From Camillea tinctor (Eukaryota; Ascomycota; Sordariomycetes; Xylariales; Xylariaceae): a stretch of 64,000 nt of DNA. Location: contig MU394085.1 of NCBI GenBank assembly GCA_022578605.1, positions 1 to 64,000 on the forward strand, written 5' to 3'. Position 1 is the stretch's first letter. Each line of letters starts with the position of its first letter. Below are positions 23,366 to 34,900 of this stretch, in pieces. Position numbers and translations under genes: made by a program. The notes below the pieces were generated by a model. The model was given only the letters and a program-made list of their open reading frames with translations. It made no database searches and was not told the origin of the DNA.

Positions 23366-25984
23366 ATGGCTTCCATGTCTCGAAACGCTTCTTCTTCCAA
23401 CTCCCTGATGGGCTTTTCTGTCCATCAGCCTGCAATTGGTGCTACATTGCAGTTCTTCCCTACCATGGGATCCCAGCAGCTGGATGAGATGATCAATGCT
23501 TATGTTCCCGGCAATGCCAGCATCCAGGACAAGCGTGCCATTGTCTCCATGGAATTTTTCGAGCACACCATGGCTACTGGTGAGCCTTTCAAGTTCTTCA
23601 TGGTTTACCCGTATCTAGGCAACACGGTCGAGTCTCCCACAAACTCGAGTGTTATGCAGGACTCTGGATACGGCTCTGGCTTCAATACTTCTCCGGTAAT
23701 GTCGGAGAGCCAGTGGACCCAGATGTCCAATGCTTCACCTTCCTCCTCATCTAGTCACAAGACGCGGACATCCACAGCTAAGAAGGCTGTCGCTACTTCA
23801 ACAGACTTCTCCAATATCCCCGGAATGAAGATTATGACCAAGGACGGACGCGATATTACCAATTCTGCTTCTCGAGGCTGCAAGACCAAGGAGCAACGTG
23901 ACCACGCTCATCTGATGCGGATCATCAAGGCTTGCGATGCTTGCCGCAAGAAGAAGATTCGGTGCGACCCCAGCCACAAACGACGTGTAGCAGGCTCATC
24001 GGAGGCGAAGGTAACCAAGAAGGCTAAAGTCACTCGCCCGACAGCAGCTCCACAGAGAACCGTTGGAGAAGTATCTCCTGCTTCATCCTTTGACTCAGCT
24101 ATATCGGATTCAATACAACCAATTGACTTTGGCTTTCCCGAACTGAACATGACCAGCAGTGTCCCCATGGAATGGGACCAGTTCATCCAGTACGATGAGG
24201 AGCCGACAGACACTGTTCCTTACGACTACGACTTCTTCTCTGACCCGGCGGGCTTCTTCTCACCAGCGACCTCCGCGACCAACACATCATCTACATCCCC
24301 GTATCAACCAATCACTCCAATGCTTCCTACTACCGACACTGGAAGCACTCCAGCGATTGCCGACCCTGCAGAAGCTGTTACTCTACCATACCTCAAACCC
24401 GGTGGTCTCGAAGGCGGTAGCAACTACGTCGACTTCAACCTATACTCGCCAGGTTCCTCAATTGGCCTGGATGACGATCCTAGTTTCATAAACGAAGTCT
24501 CCGCATTACCTGGACTAGATCGTTCTGAGAACTCAAATATTCGACCCCAACAGGTTGACCTTTATAGAGACAGGCTACCTTCACCCGACAGGGAATACTC
24601 GATTCACCGATCAGCATTCCAAGCTGTGGATGTGCTAGACCGAAGTTTCACGTCACAAGATGAGGTGATTTACACAACGCCGGATCATTATGGTCACTAT
24701 GATCCACAATCAGATCGTAGGCAATCAGATCGCAAGCCGGACACCTCACAACCTCACGCGAACGACTGTATTAGTTCGGGAGGCACCGGTCGTGGCAATA
24801 TACAAGGTCATGACGATGGTAAAGAAGAACGCCATCCTGCTCCCAATGGTCGATCCACTCAGGATCTACTAAACATGTCACAACCCGAGACTAGCGGCTC
24901 CGAGTCTCGCATTGAGCACAGTCACCCGATATCTGGACGGAACATACTCCCATTACAATCTATACTGAGCACATCGCCAGCCCAAGATAGCAGCGCTCAA
25001 CACTGCCTTATTAAGGGACGGCCATCATCCGTAACTCAACATCCTGTTGAAGCCAATGGAGACTATGATATCTTCCAGCATTTTACCGACAAATTGCCAA
25101 TGCATAATCCTACATATGATACTTCAAGGATTGAGACTACTTCGTCATCACTGAATAGCTTCGATCATAGGAAGTCGAGACACGTATGCACCTCCAGTAC
25201 ATCTTTTCTTCGTCATAAGCTAAACATGATACAGGTATATCCAAATAGCCAGGTTCTCAATGAACCAGGATCGGATATTGTAACCAGTAGTGGCTCTGAA
25301 CATATACCACCACTGCCATCACCAGATCGCCCGCCAGTCATCAGCGTCGCTTTTAGCAATAGGGCCACATCCAAGCAAGCACTCGTGTCGAACTACACAA
25401 GAATCACGACTGCAGCTCCTACCACGCCTGACACCCTAAGGGCCTGTGGATCTACTTCAGCCTCCGCACCCGAACAGACCATTCTCTATGCGGCGACTTC
25501 CTGGTCTGTTACGGAGTCGGCTAGCCGAATAGCATCCCTGAGATCAACGCTGTCATCTATGTGCAGAAATGCCCTGAATTCTATCTTCGGTCAGAAGCGT
25601 GCTGCTGCTCCAGTTGGCGCGGCGCAGACACATGTACAGCGACAAGCCCGCTCTAGCCCAAACCACATTTTGCTTGCAATTGCTGGACTCTGCGGCATCT
25701 TCTATGTCCTGTCTTTCACTGCTTTCTGGCTTATTCAGATTGGCAGCGACATACAAATTATCACCCTGCTCGTTGTTGCGTCTTACATAAAGCTACTACA
25801 ACATTCTGCCCCAAGTGTGGACGACAAGGTCTCTACACCGTCTCTTTCCCCCCTGAGGCAACCGCATATTGCGATTACGGAATCTACTAAGCGAAGATAC
25901 GTCGCACTACAGAGCGATATCTCAACAACGATTCAACGCAGCTTCGAAAAAGGCTCTCCCGCCTCTTTGCTGTGCATACATTGA
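23366..25984 (+). CDS. Putative regulator with half Zn2Cys6-like motif and C-terminal hydrophobic segments
   Basis: Uninterrupted frame of 872 aa starting MASMSRNASSSN. The N-terminus contains a compact block (GSQQLDEMINAYVPGNASIQ, then MEFFEHT and FKFFMVYPYLG) that looks conserved. At about 178-203, a basic helix leads into CDACRKKKIRCDPSH: Cys at 190, 193 and 200 with His at about 204. This matches the first half of a fungal Zn2Cys6 cluster (CxxCRxxKxxC), but the second CxxC...C half is absent, so it could hold at most one zinc, with C3H ligation. A basic patch (KVTKKAKV) follows, which could serve nuclear import. A long acidic/Ser/Pro-rich middle resembles an activation domain. Two hydrophobic segments (about 766-790 and 795-811) precede a 60-residue tail. 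A membrane-held transcription factor is the inference; the exact family is not recognised. Codon use looks ordinary. Confidence 0.8.
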   Translation: MASMSRNASSSNSLMGFSVHQPAIGATLQFFPTMGSQQLDEMINAYVPGNASIQDKRAIVSMEFFEHTMATGEPFKFFMVYPYLGNTVESPTNSSVMQDSGYGSGFNTSPVMSESQWTQMSNASPSSSSSHKTRTSTAKKAVATSTDFSNIPGMKIMTKDGRDITNSASRGCKTKEQRDHAHLMRIIKACDACRKKKIRCDPSHKRRVAGSSEAKVTKKAKVTRPTAAPQRTVGEVSPASSFDSAISDSIQPIDFGFPELNMTSSVPMEWDQFIQYDEEPTDTVPYDYDFFSDPAGFFSPATSATNTSSTSPYQPITPMLPTTDTGSTPAIADPAEAVTLPYLKPGGLEGGSNYVDFNLYSPGSSIGLDDDPSFINEVSALPGLDRSENSNIRPQQVDLYRDRLPSPDREYSIHRSAFQAVDVLDRSFTSQDEVIYTTPDHYGHYDPQSDRRQSDRKPDTSQPHANDCISSGGTGRGNIQGHDDGKEERHPAPNGRSTQDLLNMSQPETSGSESRIEHSHPISGRNILPLQSILSTSPAQDSSAQHCLIKGRPSSVTQHPVEANGDYDIFQHFTDKLPMHNPTYDTSRIETTSSSLNSFDHRKSRHVCTSSTSFLRHKLNMIQVYPNSQVLNEPGSDIVTSSGSEHIPPLPSPDRPPVISVAFSNRATSKQALVSNYTRITTAAPTTPDTLRACGSTSASAPEQTILYAATSWSVTESASRIASLRSTLSSMCRNALNSIFGQKRAAAPVGAAQTHVQRQARSSPNHILLAIAGLCGIFYVLSFTAFWLIQIGSDIQIITLLVVASYIKLLQHSAPSVDDKVSTPSLSPLRQPHIAITESTKRRYVALQSDISTTIQRSFEKGSPASLLCIH

Positions 25985-27788
25985 ACTAATGCCAGCGACA
26001 AGATGATCCATGCCGTCGCAGATCAGCCCAAGTATGTATCAACAGCTTTGATACATACTTTTGACCTGGAATGCCGTGCTTCAATACTTTTCACCGACCT
26101 GGGGAATGTATTGACGGATCCTTCTCGGCAACTGCCTCTCTCCCCGAAAGTGGGAATCCGTTTCTACATTCACCGTATCTGATTCATTGAGCTTAGTTTA
26201 CTATTATGGATATTGAGAGGTAGTAAGGAAAGTAAACACTGAGGAAGAAAAAAACAAGACAAGAGCTATGAAAAGTGATTAGACGTTTTCTTTGAATAAT
26301 TTCTTGCATGATATTAGCGTTGCGAAAAACTACCCAATACCCTTTAGCTTTTAATTAGAGAGTGTATAGCTGTCAAGGCTCTTGTCGTTGTTGTCGTTGT
26401 GGAAAGGGAGGGGCAGCTCAAGGGTCTCTTTTTCTTTTTGTTTGATCTTCCAAAATTTGTTGTTGAAAAGGGGGTGCTGGTTAGATGGAAGTTGTTGAAA
26501 ACTTGGGGTTTTATACACTGGTACTTAGGGACTTAAGTTTCACCAGCTTGATATCACGTTTTGATCAATACAAAAAAACAAGCCCTTGGCTGCTTCTTAT
26601 TAAATATTTTATTAATTTTGATGATCTCATATGTAACATGATGAAGAACTATACCACCCATCAAACTTATCAGCTGCATGAAATATCGAATAGTAGAAGA
26701 AGCATACTACACATATCTTCAATAGTATGTAATTTAAGGAAGTGTTAGGTGCTAAGCTATAGAGAAGGGGCCAAGGCTTGGGGAAAATGAGGGGGGGGGG
26801 GGGGGGGGGGTGCCCGTTAGGTGCTAGCTCTTGATAGGTGCATTAGATCTGTTCAATCTTGCATGAGCCGTACCTTGGCTGGTGGGGCGTAGGGCATGGG
26901 TACCTGATTTTTAGTGCAGGGTCTTGGAGGGTACCTATATAGAAGCACCCGATAAGTACATAATTAGCAAGGTATAATGGTACTAATCTAATTATACTAA
27001 TGATGTAAGTACATAGATAAGGTATATATGTATTTCCGGGGGAGGAAAATTTCAGCCTCGCTGCACACAACAACTCTTAGCGCAATATAAGAAGAACCTT
27101 GGAGACTCATCACTTTCTTGCTATCTCGACGTCTTCCCGCAAAAGTGGTGATAACTCAGACCTATTATTATTTTAAATTAGCACATGGTATTTCAACTCA
27201 AATATCAAAGTTTGAAGAAAGTATTTTTTTCCTAGATAGGAGACAGACCGAAAACATACCTCACATGAGAGGGGGTTTTAAGTTGCTGCTAGCCGTTGGT
27301 TCAAAGGGAGAGAAAATAAGAGGTCATTCTGCACATGCACAGACTTAGACTAACAGCACAGAGAGTGGTAATCAAGCAACAATCCGTCAGCCCTTCCGCA
27401 TCATATATCGCCGCAAATTTTTGGCCAGGGTTAGTGTCAGATACATCATCTGGATGCAAGACGCCTTTACATATAGAACATAACTTACCTGGTAGGTAGC
27501 ATACTTACAGTTATTTTTATTTGATTTTTATTCGTTGATCTTGTTTTCGGATTTTGTATACCTCTATAAGTATCTTCCCGCATAGGCAAGGTACCTTAGG
27601 TAGTGGATGTCATAACCTGCGTGCCTAGCTATATACCGACTTACCTATCAGGTATCTTGGGTATGATAGGATAAGGTTGCTGGGGTTTGAGAGGGAATAA
27701 GAAAGAACGCAGCTAAAAATAAAGCCAAGGAAGAAAAGGATCGGAAGCTGTTGCTCAGGAAGGCACACCGGTGAAGGAAAGATCGAAA
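25985..27788. other. Intergenic region
   Basis: No convincing gene. The first 300 bp is the presumed 3' UTR with a strong hairpin at 26030-26060. AT-rich DNA follows, with a run of 20 G at 26791-26810, which is a likely sequencing or assembly weak point. ACCTA/TAGGTA strings occur before the next gene (27480-27660). A 5' UTR with purine-rich sequence (27700-27788) leads into the start codon. Confidence 0.55.
26030..26060 (+). ncRNA. Strong 3' UTR stem-loop
   Basis: AAGTATGTATCAA (26030-26042) pairs perfectly with TTGATACATACTT (26048-26060) across a 5-nt loop CAGCT. It starts 46 nt after the stop codon of the preceding gene, so it should be part of that mRNA. It could affect mRNA stability, localisation or 3'-end formation; no known family is recognised. 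Confidence 0.6.
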
Positions 27789-30396
27789 ATGGCGGACCAC
27801 AAAAACTCAGGTTACATCTCGACCTTCTGGCAGGTACTGTTTGCACCTTTTATCCAACTATTCACCCGCATGTTCTTTCCCTCTGCCAAAGAAAAGACCA
27901 AACCCCCGCCATCAACGAATCAGGACGAACGAGAACAAGGACCAGGTGAAGAAAATAAGATACAAAGGCAACAGCAACAGCAACCGCAACCGCAACCGCA
28001 ACTACAAGAGCAGGAGCAAGGTCAAGAGAGAGAGCAAGCACAAGTGCAGGCGCAACAGAAACAACAGCAACGGCAACAGCAACAGCAACAACAATCTTCT
28101 CATCTTGATTCTTCTTTTTCTCCTTCCTCCCCACCAATACAACCAGAACCACAATTACAATTACAATCACCACCACCACCACCATCACCACCAATTATAT
28201 CATATAACCCTGGAAACCTCCCACATCAACAAGACCAACAAGAACATCACCAAAAAGATCAATACCAACACCAACACCAATATCAGGAAAATTACGAGCC
28301 ACAACAGAACTTGAATCCAGTCTCGGAACCATCAGACTTGGCCCCGGACCTTGACCTGGATCCGGACCTAGACCTGGAACTGGACCTGGACTTCTCTTCT
28401 CACGACGATCCTATGGCGGCGACTAAGAAGCGTGGAGGCCAAAGACGAGGTGGTGTCAAAGCCAATGGCCCTAAAACCACCGCCAATGCCAATGCCAATG
28501 TCAATGCAGCAGAAGCAACAGCAACGACATCAAAAAACACCACCACACCCGCTCTCGGTGACCAGTCAAACAATAAGCCAACAAGTCAAACCACGCCTAA
28601 TGCAACCTCTAACACCTCTGCTCCCGCCGGTGTCACCCCCCTGGCAAATCAACGTGACACGACAAGCCAGCCCGATGCCCCTAAGCCGACCGCATCTAGA
28701 AGAGGCTCTCGAGGCGGCCGGAACCGTGGTCGCTCATCACCTACCAAGCAGCTTGTTGAACAGGACCTGGGCAATATTGTCAACCACCAGAAGGAAAACG
28801 TTGCTCCGCCCAAGGATTACGGCCCTCAACCAGCCCAAAGTGCGCATTCTGCCACTGCGAAGTCCCCCGCCCCGGCGGATAACAAAGCCGAACCTCAGAA
28901 ACCGGGTACCCGCAGCCAGGACGTCACCAAAATTGCTGCCGCTCCAACGAGACCTATGAATGACCAAAATACAGCCTCTCAAGAATCTCAGGTGGAGCAC
29001 GTTCGTATCGTTGTTGACCGTCTTACACTTGACGAAACCCCTGCCTCCGAACAGACACCGGAACAGGGCCTTAATAAAGCTACCGCTGCAGCCGAAACTT
29101 CTGCTGTTTCTGTTCCAGTCGTCGTCGCAATCCCAATCCCCGGGAAAGCAGCCCCTCCCAAGCTTTCCGTACCTGAAGCCCCGGCCACTCCCCTCTTACC
29201 TGGACTTATTGAGCCCAAGACGGAAGAGGAGAGGGTCGAACGCGAGTATCATCTCAAGTACATGCGCGAAGCGCTTGATATGGTGAGTTCAGTTGTGTAT
29301 TGATTTTGACCTCTCCCAATTCCATTATGGAGATCCCCGAGCCGAGTTACCGGGACATCAAGTGTACCTGCAACCTTCCTAGGGTGGTGACACCATTTGG
29401 CTTTCGTTTCTTTCAAGGATAGCTTACGGTCACATTTTTGTATCAATAATAGATAGCACTGACATATGCACAGGGGCAATTGGCATTAAACACCAACGAA
29501 ACACCTGTGGGCTGTGTTCTGGTCTATCACGGCAGAACCATCGCCAAGGGTATGAATGCGACCAATGTCACTCGCAATGGCACGCGCCATGCTGAGTTTA
29601 TGGCCTTGTCCGCCTTGCTCTCCAAAAAAGACCAAGATGATGTTGGGGACGTTAACGCCAACCCAGCCCTGGACGACGCTAGTTGGGGCGACGTAGACCC
29701 CAGGGACGGCCACATCTACCCTTACGGCCAGAAGTTGCATCCGGCACCTGTGGTTGATCGTTCCATCATTTCCGAGTGTATTCTTTACGTTACTGTAGAG
29801 CCTTGTGTGATGTGCGCCTCTCTCCTTCGACAGCTCGGCATTAAAAAAGTCTACTTCGGAGCCGTGAACGACAAGTTTGGCGGCACTGGCGGCGTCTTCA
29901 GAATCCACGTGAACTCCAAGCCCATACCAAAGCCACATGGACGACCTTATCAAAACGGATATGGGCCTCCGGACGTCGACCGTATATCGAAAGGCAGAGT
30001 GAGTGCTGCGCCTCGGGATGAAGATGATGGTGATGGTGGTAATGTTGAGCCTGGTTTCCCTGCGGAGGGGGGCTATCTCCGTGACGATGCGGTTTCTTTG
30101 TTACGGCGCTTTTATGTTCAGGAAAATGGTCGAGGTAAGTTTCTTGAGAAGAAAAATTCTATGCTACTCTATAACTAATTCTGTTCTTCCTGGCAGCACC
30201 TCAACCCCGCAAAAAGGAAGGCCGCGCCGCCCGCTTGTTTGCCATGGAGAACCAAGCCAAAACTGGTTGCCCGAATGGCAGCACATCAGAGTTTTCAGAT
30301 ACTGCTACCCTCCCTGACACACCAGTAGACGCGGAACCTCCTACAGACGATCGCGAGATACTAAACTCACCCGCCGGCACTGTACCAGATACTTGA
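27789..30396 (+). CDS. tad2: tRNA-specific adenosine deaminase catalytic subunit, Tad2/ADAT2 type
   Basis: Converts A34 to inosine in tRNA anticodons, in yeast as a heterodimer with Tad3. Exons 27789-29282, 29474-30134 and 30197-30396 give 784 aa. Intron 1 (191 nt, GTGAGT donor) falls inside the deaminase core, joining YMREALDM to GQLALNTNETPVGC. Intron 2 is 30135-30196 (GTAAGT donor). Catalytic signatures are all present: the HAE motif in TRHAEF (H537, E539; zinc ligand and proton shuttle), PCVMC (C609, C612; zinc ligands) and FGAVNDKFGGTGG. After the core comes a C-terminal basic region (PRKKEGRAAR). The first 480 residues or so are not part of the enzyme: a hydrophobic N-terminus (FWQVLFAPFIQLFTRMFFPS), a polyQ-rich stretch, an Asp/Leu repeat and a basic RGG-like patch starting MAATKKRGGQRRGG. 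Yeast Tad2 is about 250 aa, so this protein is three times longer. An in-frame ATG at 28413 could yield a shorter form. Confidence 0.93.
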
Positions 30397-33300
30397 GTAA
30401 GGAGTTCTCGATTCTGTTGATTCCAGGCCATATGCCGACTACAGGGACAACATCCTGCTATGATAATGACCAATGATCATAAAACGTACATTACCAAAAC
30501 GACCCTAAACCTGTACACTACCGGTTGCCGTATTAGATCTCATATGGACTCTCACGATAAACCAACAACTTTTTATTACATGGATAAGGGAAGAAAACTG
30601 ACTACAAGGAGTTTTTTCTCTTCCCATTGGGAAACCGAAGTGTGGGGTATTCCCTCATACTAAGCATGTACTTTTAAAAAAAAAGAAATACCTTTTCCAT
30701 TCCCATATGGGGGACGGGTATGATTATTACTGGGGCATTGTACATGTGTTCTTTTGCTACTTACTGTGGGTGGCTTGATGGGATGTTTTAGGGGGCTGCT
30801 GGGTGGGAGAATAGAGCGTGTGGACATGCCCCGTCTACTTTAGAGTTAGATTGGTGAGAGGGGGGGGGAGGGGGGATGAGCGGGAGAGTTAAATTATATT
30901 ACTTGTTTTTCGTATGAAGAAAGAACTGTACTTTTCTCCCCTTCATCCTCTCGTTTTAGGAGTGTCGTGCTTGAGAGTGGACTTGGATGGGTGAATGTGA
31001 ATGTGCGTGTGTATCATGGTACTTGACTACTCTAAAGGGGGTTTGTAGGCAGGATATGTGCGTACCGTATTATCTAGGCTGGCATAACGCGATGGGATGA
31101 GGGTAGATGCGATTTTTTATATAAGAAGAGGATGAAAGGGGTTTAAGAGGGAGGCAGGTTTGGTTTGGTGTGAGGTCGAGGTGCCGTCGTTGTTATGAGT
31201 GTTATATTTCCAGCTAGGGGACCACCGCGTACCAGCTGGGTATCCCGTAGCCTACTCCCCTTAGGGGAGAAAGGTACGCTAGGTTAGGGGTTCTACTGAA
31301 GAGCTAGCCTGCTTAACTGGTAAGTTCTTGTCTGTAGACGCTTTCACCTGGTCGGTGATTTTTTAGCATGTCCTCGTCCTCCTCTTCTTCCTCACTGCGA
31401 GGGAGGTTGCTGGTGGAGTTAGAATGTGGTGAGATGAGGTGAGGTGAGGTGAAAGGGGCTTGTCTTTGGCGGTAGGTAGCTGAGGTAGGTAGGTAGGGGG
31501 TGGTAAGCTCGGGGAGGTGTAGGAGGGAGAATATGGATATGGGATATGGGATATGGATAGGCAGCACATTATGTGGCCGGGGATCAGAGACGTATTATGG
31601 TTTCTTCCTTAGATGATTTACTTCTCTCGCCGGATCCCCTCTCCCTGCATATCACGGGGGTGGGATGGTGTGTGGTTGCTGGATGCTGGACCTGGGTTGG
31701 TGGGATGGTATGGATCACCATGTTCCTGGATCTGAAGTGGTATAATGGGGTGGGACGGATAGGGAGATGGGATAGAGTAGCGTGGACTGTGATCCAGCTA
31801 CCTAGATGTACCTAGATAGGGAAACCTCACTTTGGGCATACTATGTGAGAACATGCGGTTCCCGGGCGAGAGAGAGAAGGGGGGGGGGGGGGGTTAGATA
31901 TTGTCCAGATCTTGAGAAATTTCATCTATATCCTTTGTTATTAGGTGTGGTTAGGTGGCGGTAGGGTTATCGCCTCTCTAGATTGGGTATTGTGTATGTG
32001 CCTATTTCAAGCTGCTGGATGAATAGGCTGTGTTGGCTGTGCCTTAGATACCTAGAGTATGGTACCGTTTCTACCAGACTATCCGTTCATCATGTATAAA
32101 TTATTTCGGTCAAGCAATATCAGATGACCATTTCCACTTTTAGAAGTACCTAATAATATCAAGCGGCTAGGCAGCCGATTTCGTATGCTCTTGAATTGGT
32201 GTGCGTTTATTCGAACATAGCTTGAGAGTCGACATAGGTTACATGACTACTGTGCCTGAGCTGCTACTTGAGTGGGTGAAGAGCCAGGCACCATGGTGAT
32301 CTAGTTTCTTATATCTCCTTATTATGTTTGACCTAGCGATATAGTTATTGGTATCGTTTTATGTTATTTTGATCTTGGTCTCTCCTGCGATGACTTTTAG
32401 GGGAGTTTGATGTTCTAAGTAATGGATTGCAACTACCTCTATCACATCGTTTTCTTCGAACCGTCATGCATGTGTGAGTACTGCAGGCTCGATTATACCC
32501 CGTACCCACAAGAATCATAGATACACTGAGGATTACATTTGAATCGTACGTGTATGCCTGGGCCCAGTTTCGTACGATTCGCTGCCACTCGCTATTCGCT
32601 GGAGAGGTCTATACACCACACATCCTAGAGTATAAGGATTCGAGAGACATTTAATTTCCCTTGGAGAATATACCAAGATCAACGTCTGTGCACAACATAA
32701 TTATGACTTGAGTGTCACTCCATAAGTGGCGCCTTGATGGAGGTTTCGGTTTACGGCTACGAGGTAAGTAGGCAAAGCAGGCCCCGTCTATTTCGGACCA
32801 TATCTGTGGACAATAGGTTTAAGATGTGTATATGGGAGTATGGACGCTCGAATGAGACCTGAATAAAGGGCCATGCCCTTTCTCCCTCGTTCTGTTGGAC
32901 ATGTGGCTAGCTGAATACCTTTCAGATGATTGACTATACAAATTCATATCCGAGCTCCTGATCTGCGCAATAAGGTATGTACGCCGGGGGGTTATGCGGA
33001 GAACTGCCAATCTTCGATGCTCGCCATTGACAGCTGTCTTCCAAAGCGATTTGCCCCTGATCGAACCACAACCCGGCCAGACAAAAACCGAGTGGTTCTT
33101 CCTCCCTATCGTCTGCAGGTGAAGCTATGCATCAGACCAACACAACCAAACATGCTTTCATTTCACCAAATCAACAGCATCGTAAAGTGTACGCGATGGA
33201 AAACATTACCCACACTGAGCCGTGATGTCTTTCAAAAAGGTGTGTTTACTGGCCCCTGTGCTATCATGGCGGTGATACTACATAGGAGATGTCGGTAGCA

Positions 33301-34900
33301 TTCCTAAGGTATAATCACCAACCCGGTACCATGAGCATTACACAAACATGCTGGCTACAGAATTCCAAGGCTAGCAATCTTAGTTTAGAAGAAGACACGG
33401 CCTCCTGAAACTAGCTGCGCGCATTGAGGTAATAGTGCGATGATTCACTTACCCCACTATCAAAACAGGGTCACGATGTTGTCTTTCTTTTTTTGGACTG
33501 ATAACTGAGATACAAGCAAACAGAGTTCAAACCTGTCAACCCACCCACTTGGGGCCAATATTGAACTGACAGCAGCACTGAAAGCTAGGGATTACTCAGT
33601 ATATATACCTATTATATAGAACAAGTAGGTCTTTCCGACAGTGATGAACATCATCTGCCTACTAAAGACTAGCATCCACTACCCGACTCTCTGGCCATAC
33701 CTACTAAAGAAACAAAATTACCGGGATACTCGTGGTTAAGGGTTTACACTGAGGGTATAGCATAAGATATTCTGATGCGAAGAGCTATCTGTTCAGTGTT
33801 TCGGGGTTCTGTCGCTTGCAGCTGCACCTCAGACTCCGGCCTGCGGAATGTAGAGGAACATATCTGGCAACCGAACATAGACTAAAAAATGTAGGAATTA
33901 GAGCAAGGTGAGTAGGAACTATCTATATGTGAATGTTCAACTTGCCGTCGCCCAGAATCCGTGATAATAATCAGTGATGAGTCTGGCAACCGCAATAGCG
34001 TGATCCCCAGGCTGCCGGACCGGACCGGGATATGCAAGGATGACGAGGCGCGGACCTTGTACGAATTCATATATATCAGGTATAGGTGCAGATGATGGCT
34101 TTAGGTGTTCCTAGACGGCCATTACGGAGTGGATTCAAGTTCCTCTTTTTGGGGGGGTGCTGCTCTTGGTTGTGGATGTATTGCTGTCTCATCGGAGGGA
34201 CGGGATCAAGGCTTTAGGTAGGTAGCTTTGGGATCTACACTCGTCGACTAACTAAAATCCGCGCAAGGGGGCCGGCCTCTCCATCCCAACACTCGATAAT
34301 ATCTCACCAACACCGAGGTATTTTATTCTCGTCGGGGTCGGTCACGATAATTCGATAACCAAGATAGAACATGGGCGGTTATAGCAATGCCTAGTCGAAC
34401 GCGGCTGAACACAATGCTCGAGTGACATGACACGATCATAGCCTAGTAGGAGGCGTTCGTCACGTCAAACCCGCGGGCCTCTCCCCCCCGCTCCGTGGCC
34501 ACCCAAGATGATTTGATAGCCAACCTGGTCGATGGACCGACACTCCCGAATATATCAACGTAGTGTCACGGTTGCCTCTTCCCCCTTGCGACCAGTCATG
34601 ATGCCAAGCCCCGAGGACCATACCAGCAAGGTTTCCTCTATATAGATGGCGGATCAGTGCAAGAGGGTCTAGGAAGCTAGTTGATAATGGATGATGAACT
34701 CTCCGCGCAGCCAGGTAAAAATCTCGGTAGACGAGAAAAGCTAGACACGGTGCCCCCTGAATCATAGTACGAGCAGCGTCGGAGTATTGGTGTTCCGGGG
34801 CTCGACATTTAAAAAAAAAAAAAACTTAGCAGCCTGGCCTTTAAGAGCAGAATCGAGGATGGCCTACATCTACAATATATATAAAAAAAAGAACGATGGC
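30397..34900. other. Intergenic region, no gene recognised
   Basis: A long spacer after the tRNA deaminase gene. The first 1.5 kb is G-rich on the plus strand (G runs at 30862-30876 and 31879-31892, GGGTGGTGGGATGG around 31660-31760), as expected after a plus-strand gene. GATATGGGATATGG repeats lie at 31533-31558. A nested palindrome is at 32541-32580. The longest frame (32930-33298) shows no family resemblance and has unusual composition; I do not call it. Confidence 0.55.
32541..32580. repeat. Nested palindrome
   Basis: Outer arms GAATCGTACG (32541-32550) and CGTACGATTC (32571-32580) are perfect reverse complements. The interval contains a second self-complementary 10-mer, CTGGGCCCAG (32559-32568). 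The arms themselves contain CGTACG. It is unlike the neighbouring sequence and not near a gene. Confidence 0.55.

Noticed and set aside
27862..28194. Val/Ala-rich minus-strand frame resembling a membrane protein
   Set aside because: It is the complement of the polyQ-coding tract of the deaminase gene; its hydrophobic look is a translation artefact of CAA/CAG repeats.
32930..33298. 122-codon plus frame
   Set aside because: Isolated, odd composition, no motif, no splice partners; treated as chance.
34460..34765. 101-codon minus frame
   Set aside because: No recognised domain and no neighbouring exon; likely chance in more GC-rich spacer.
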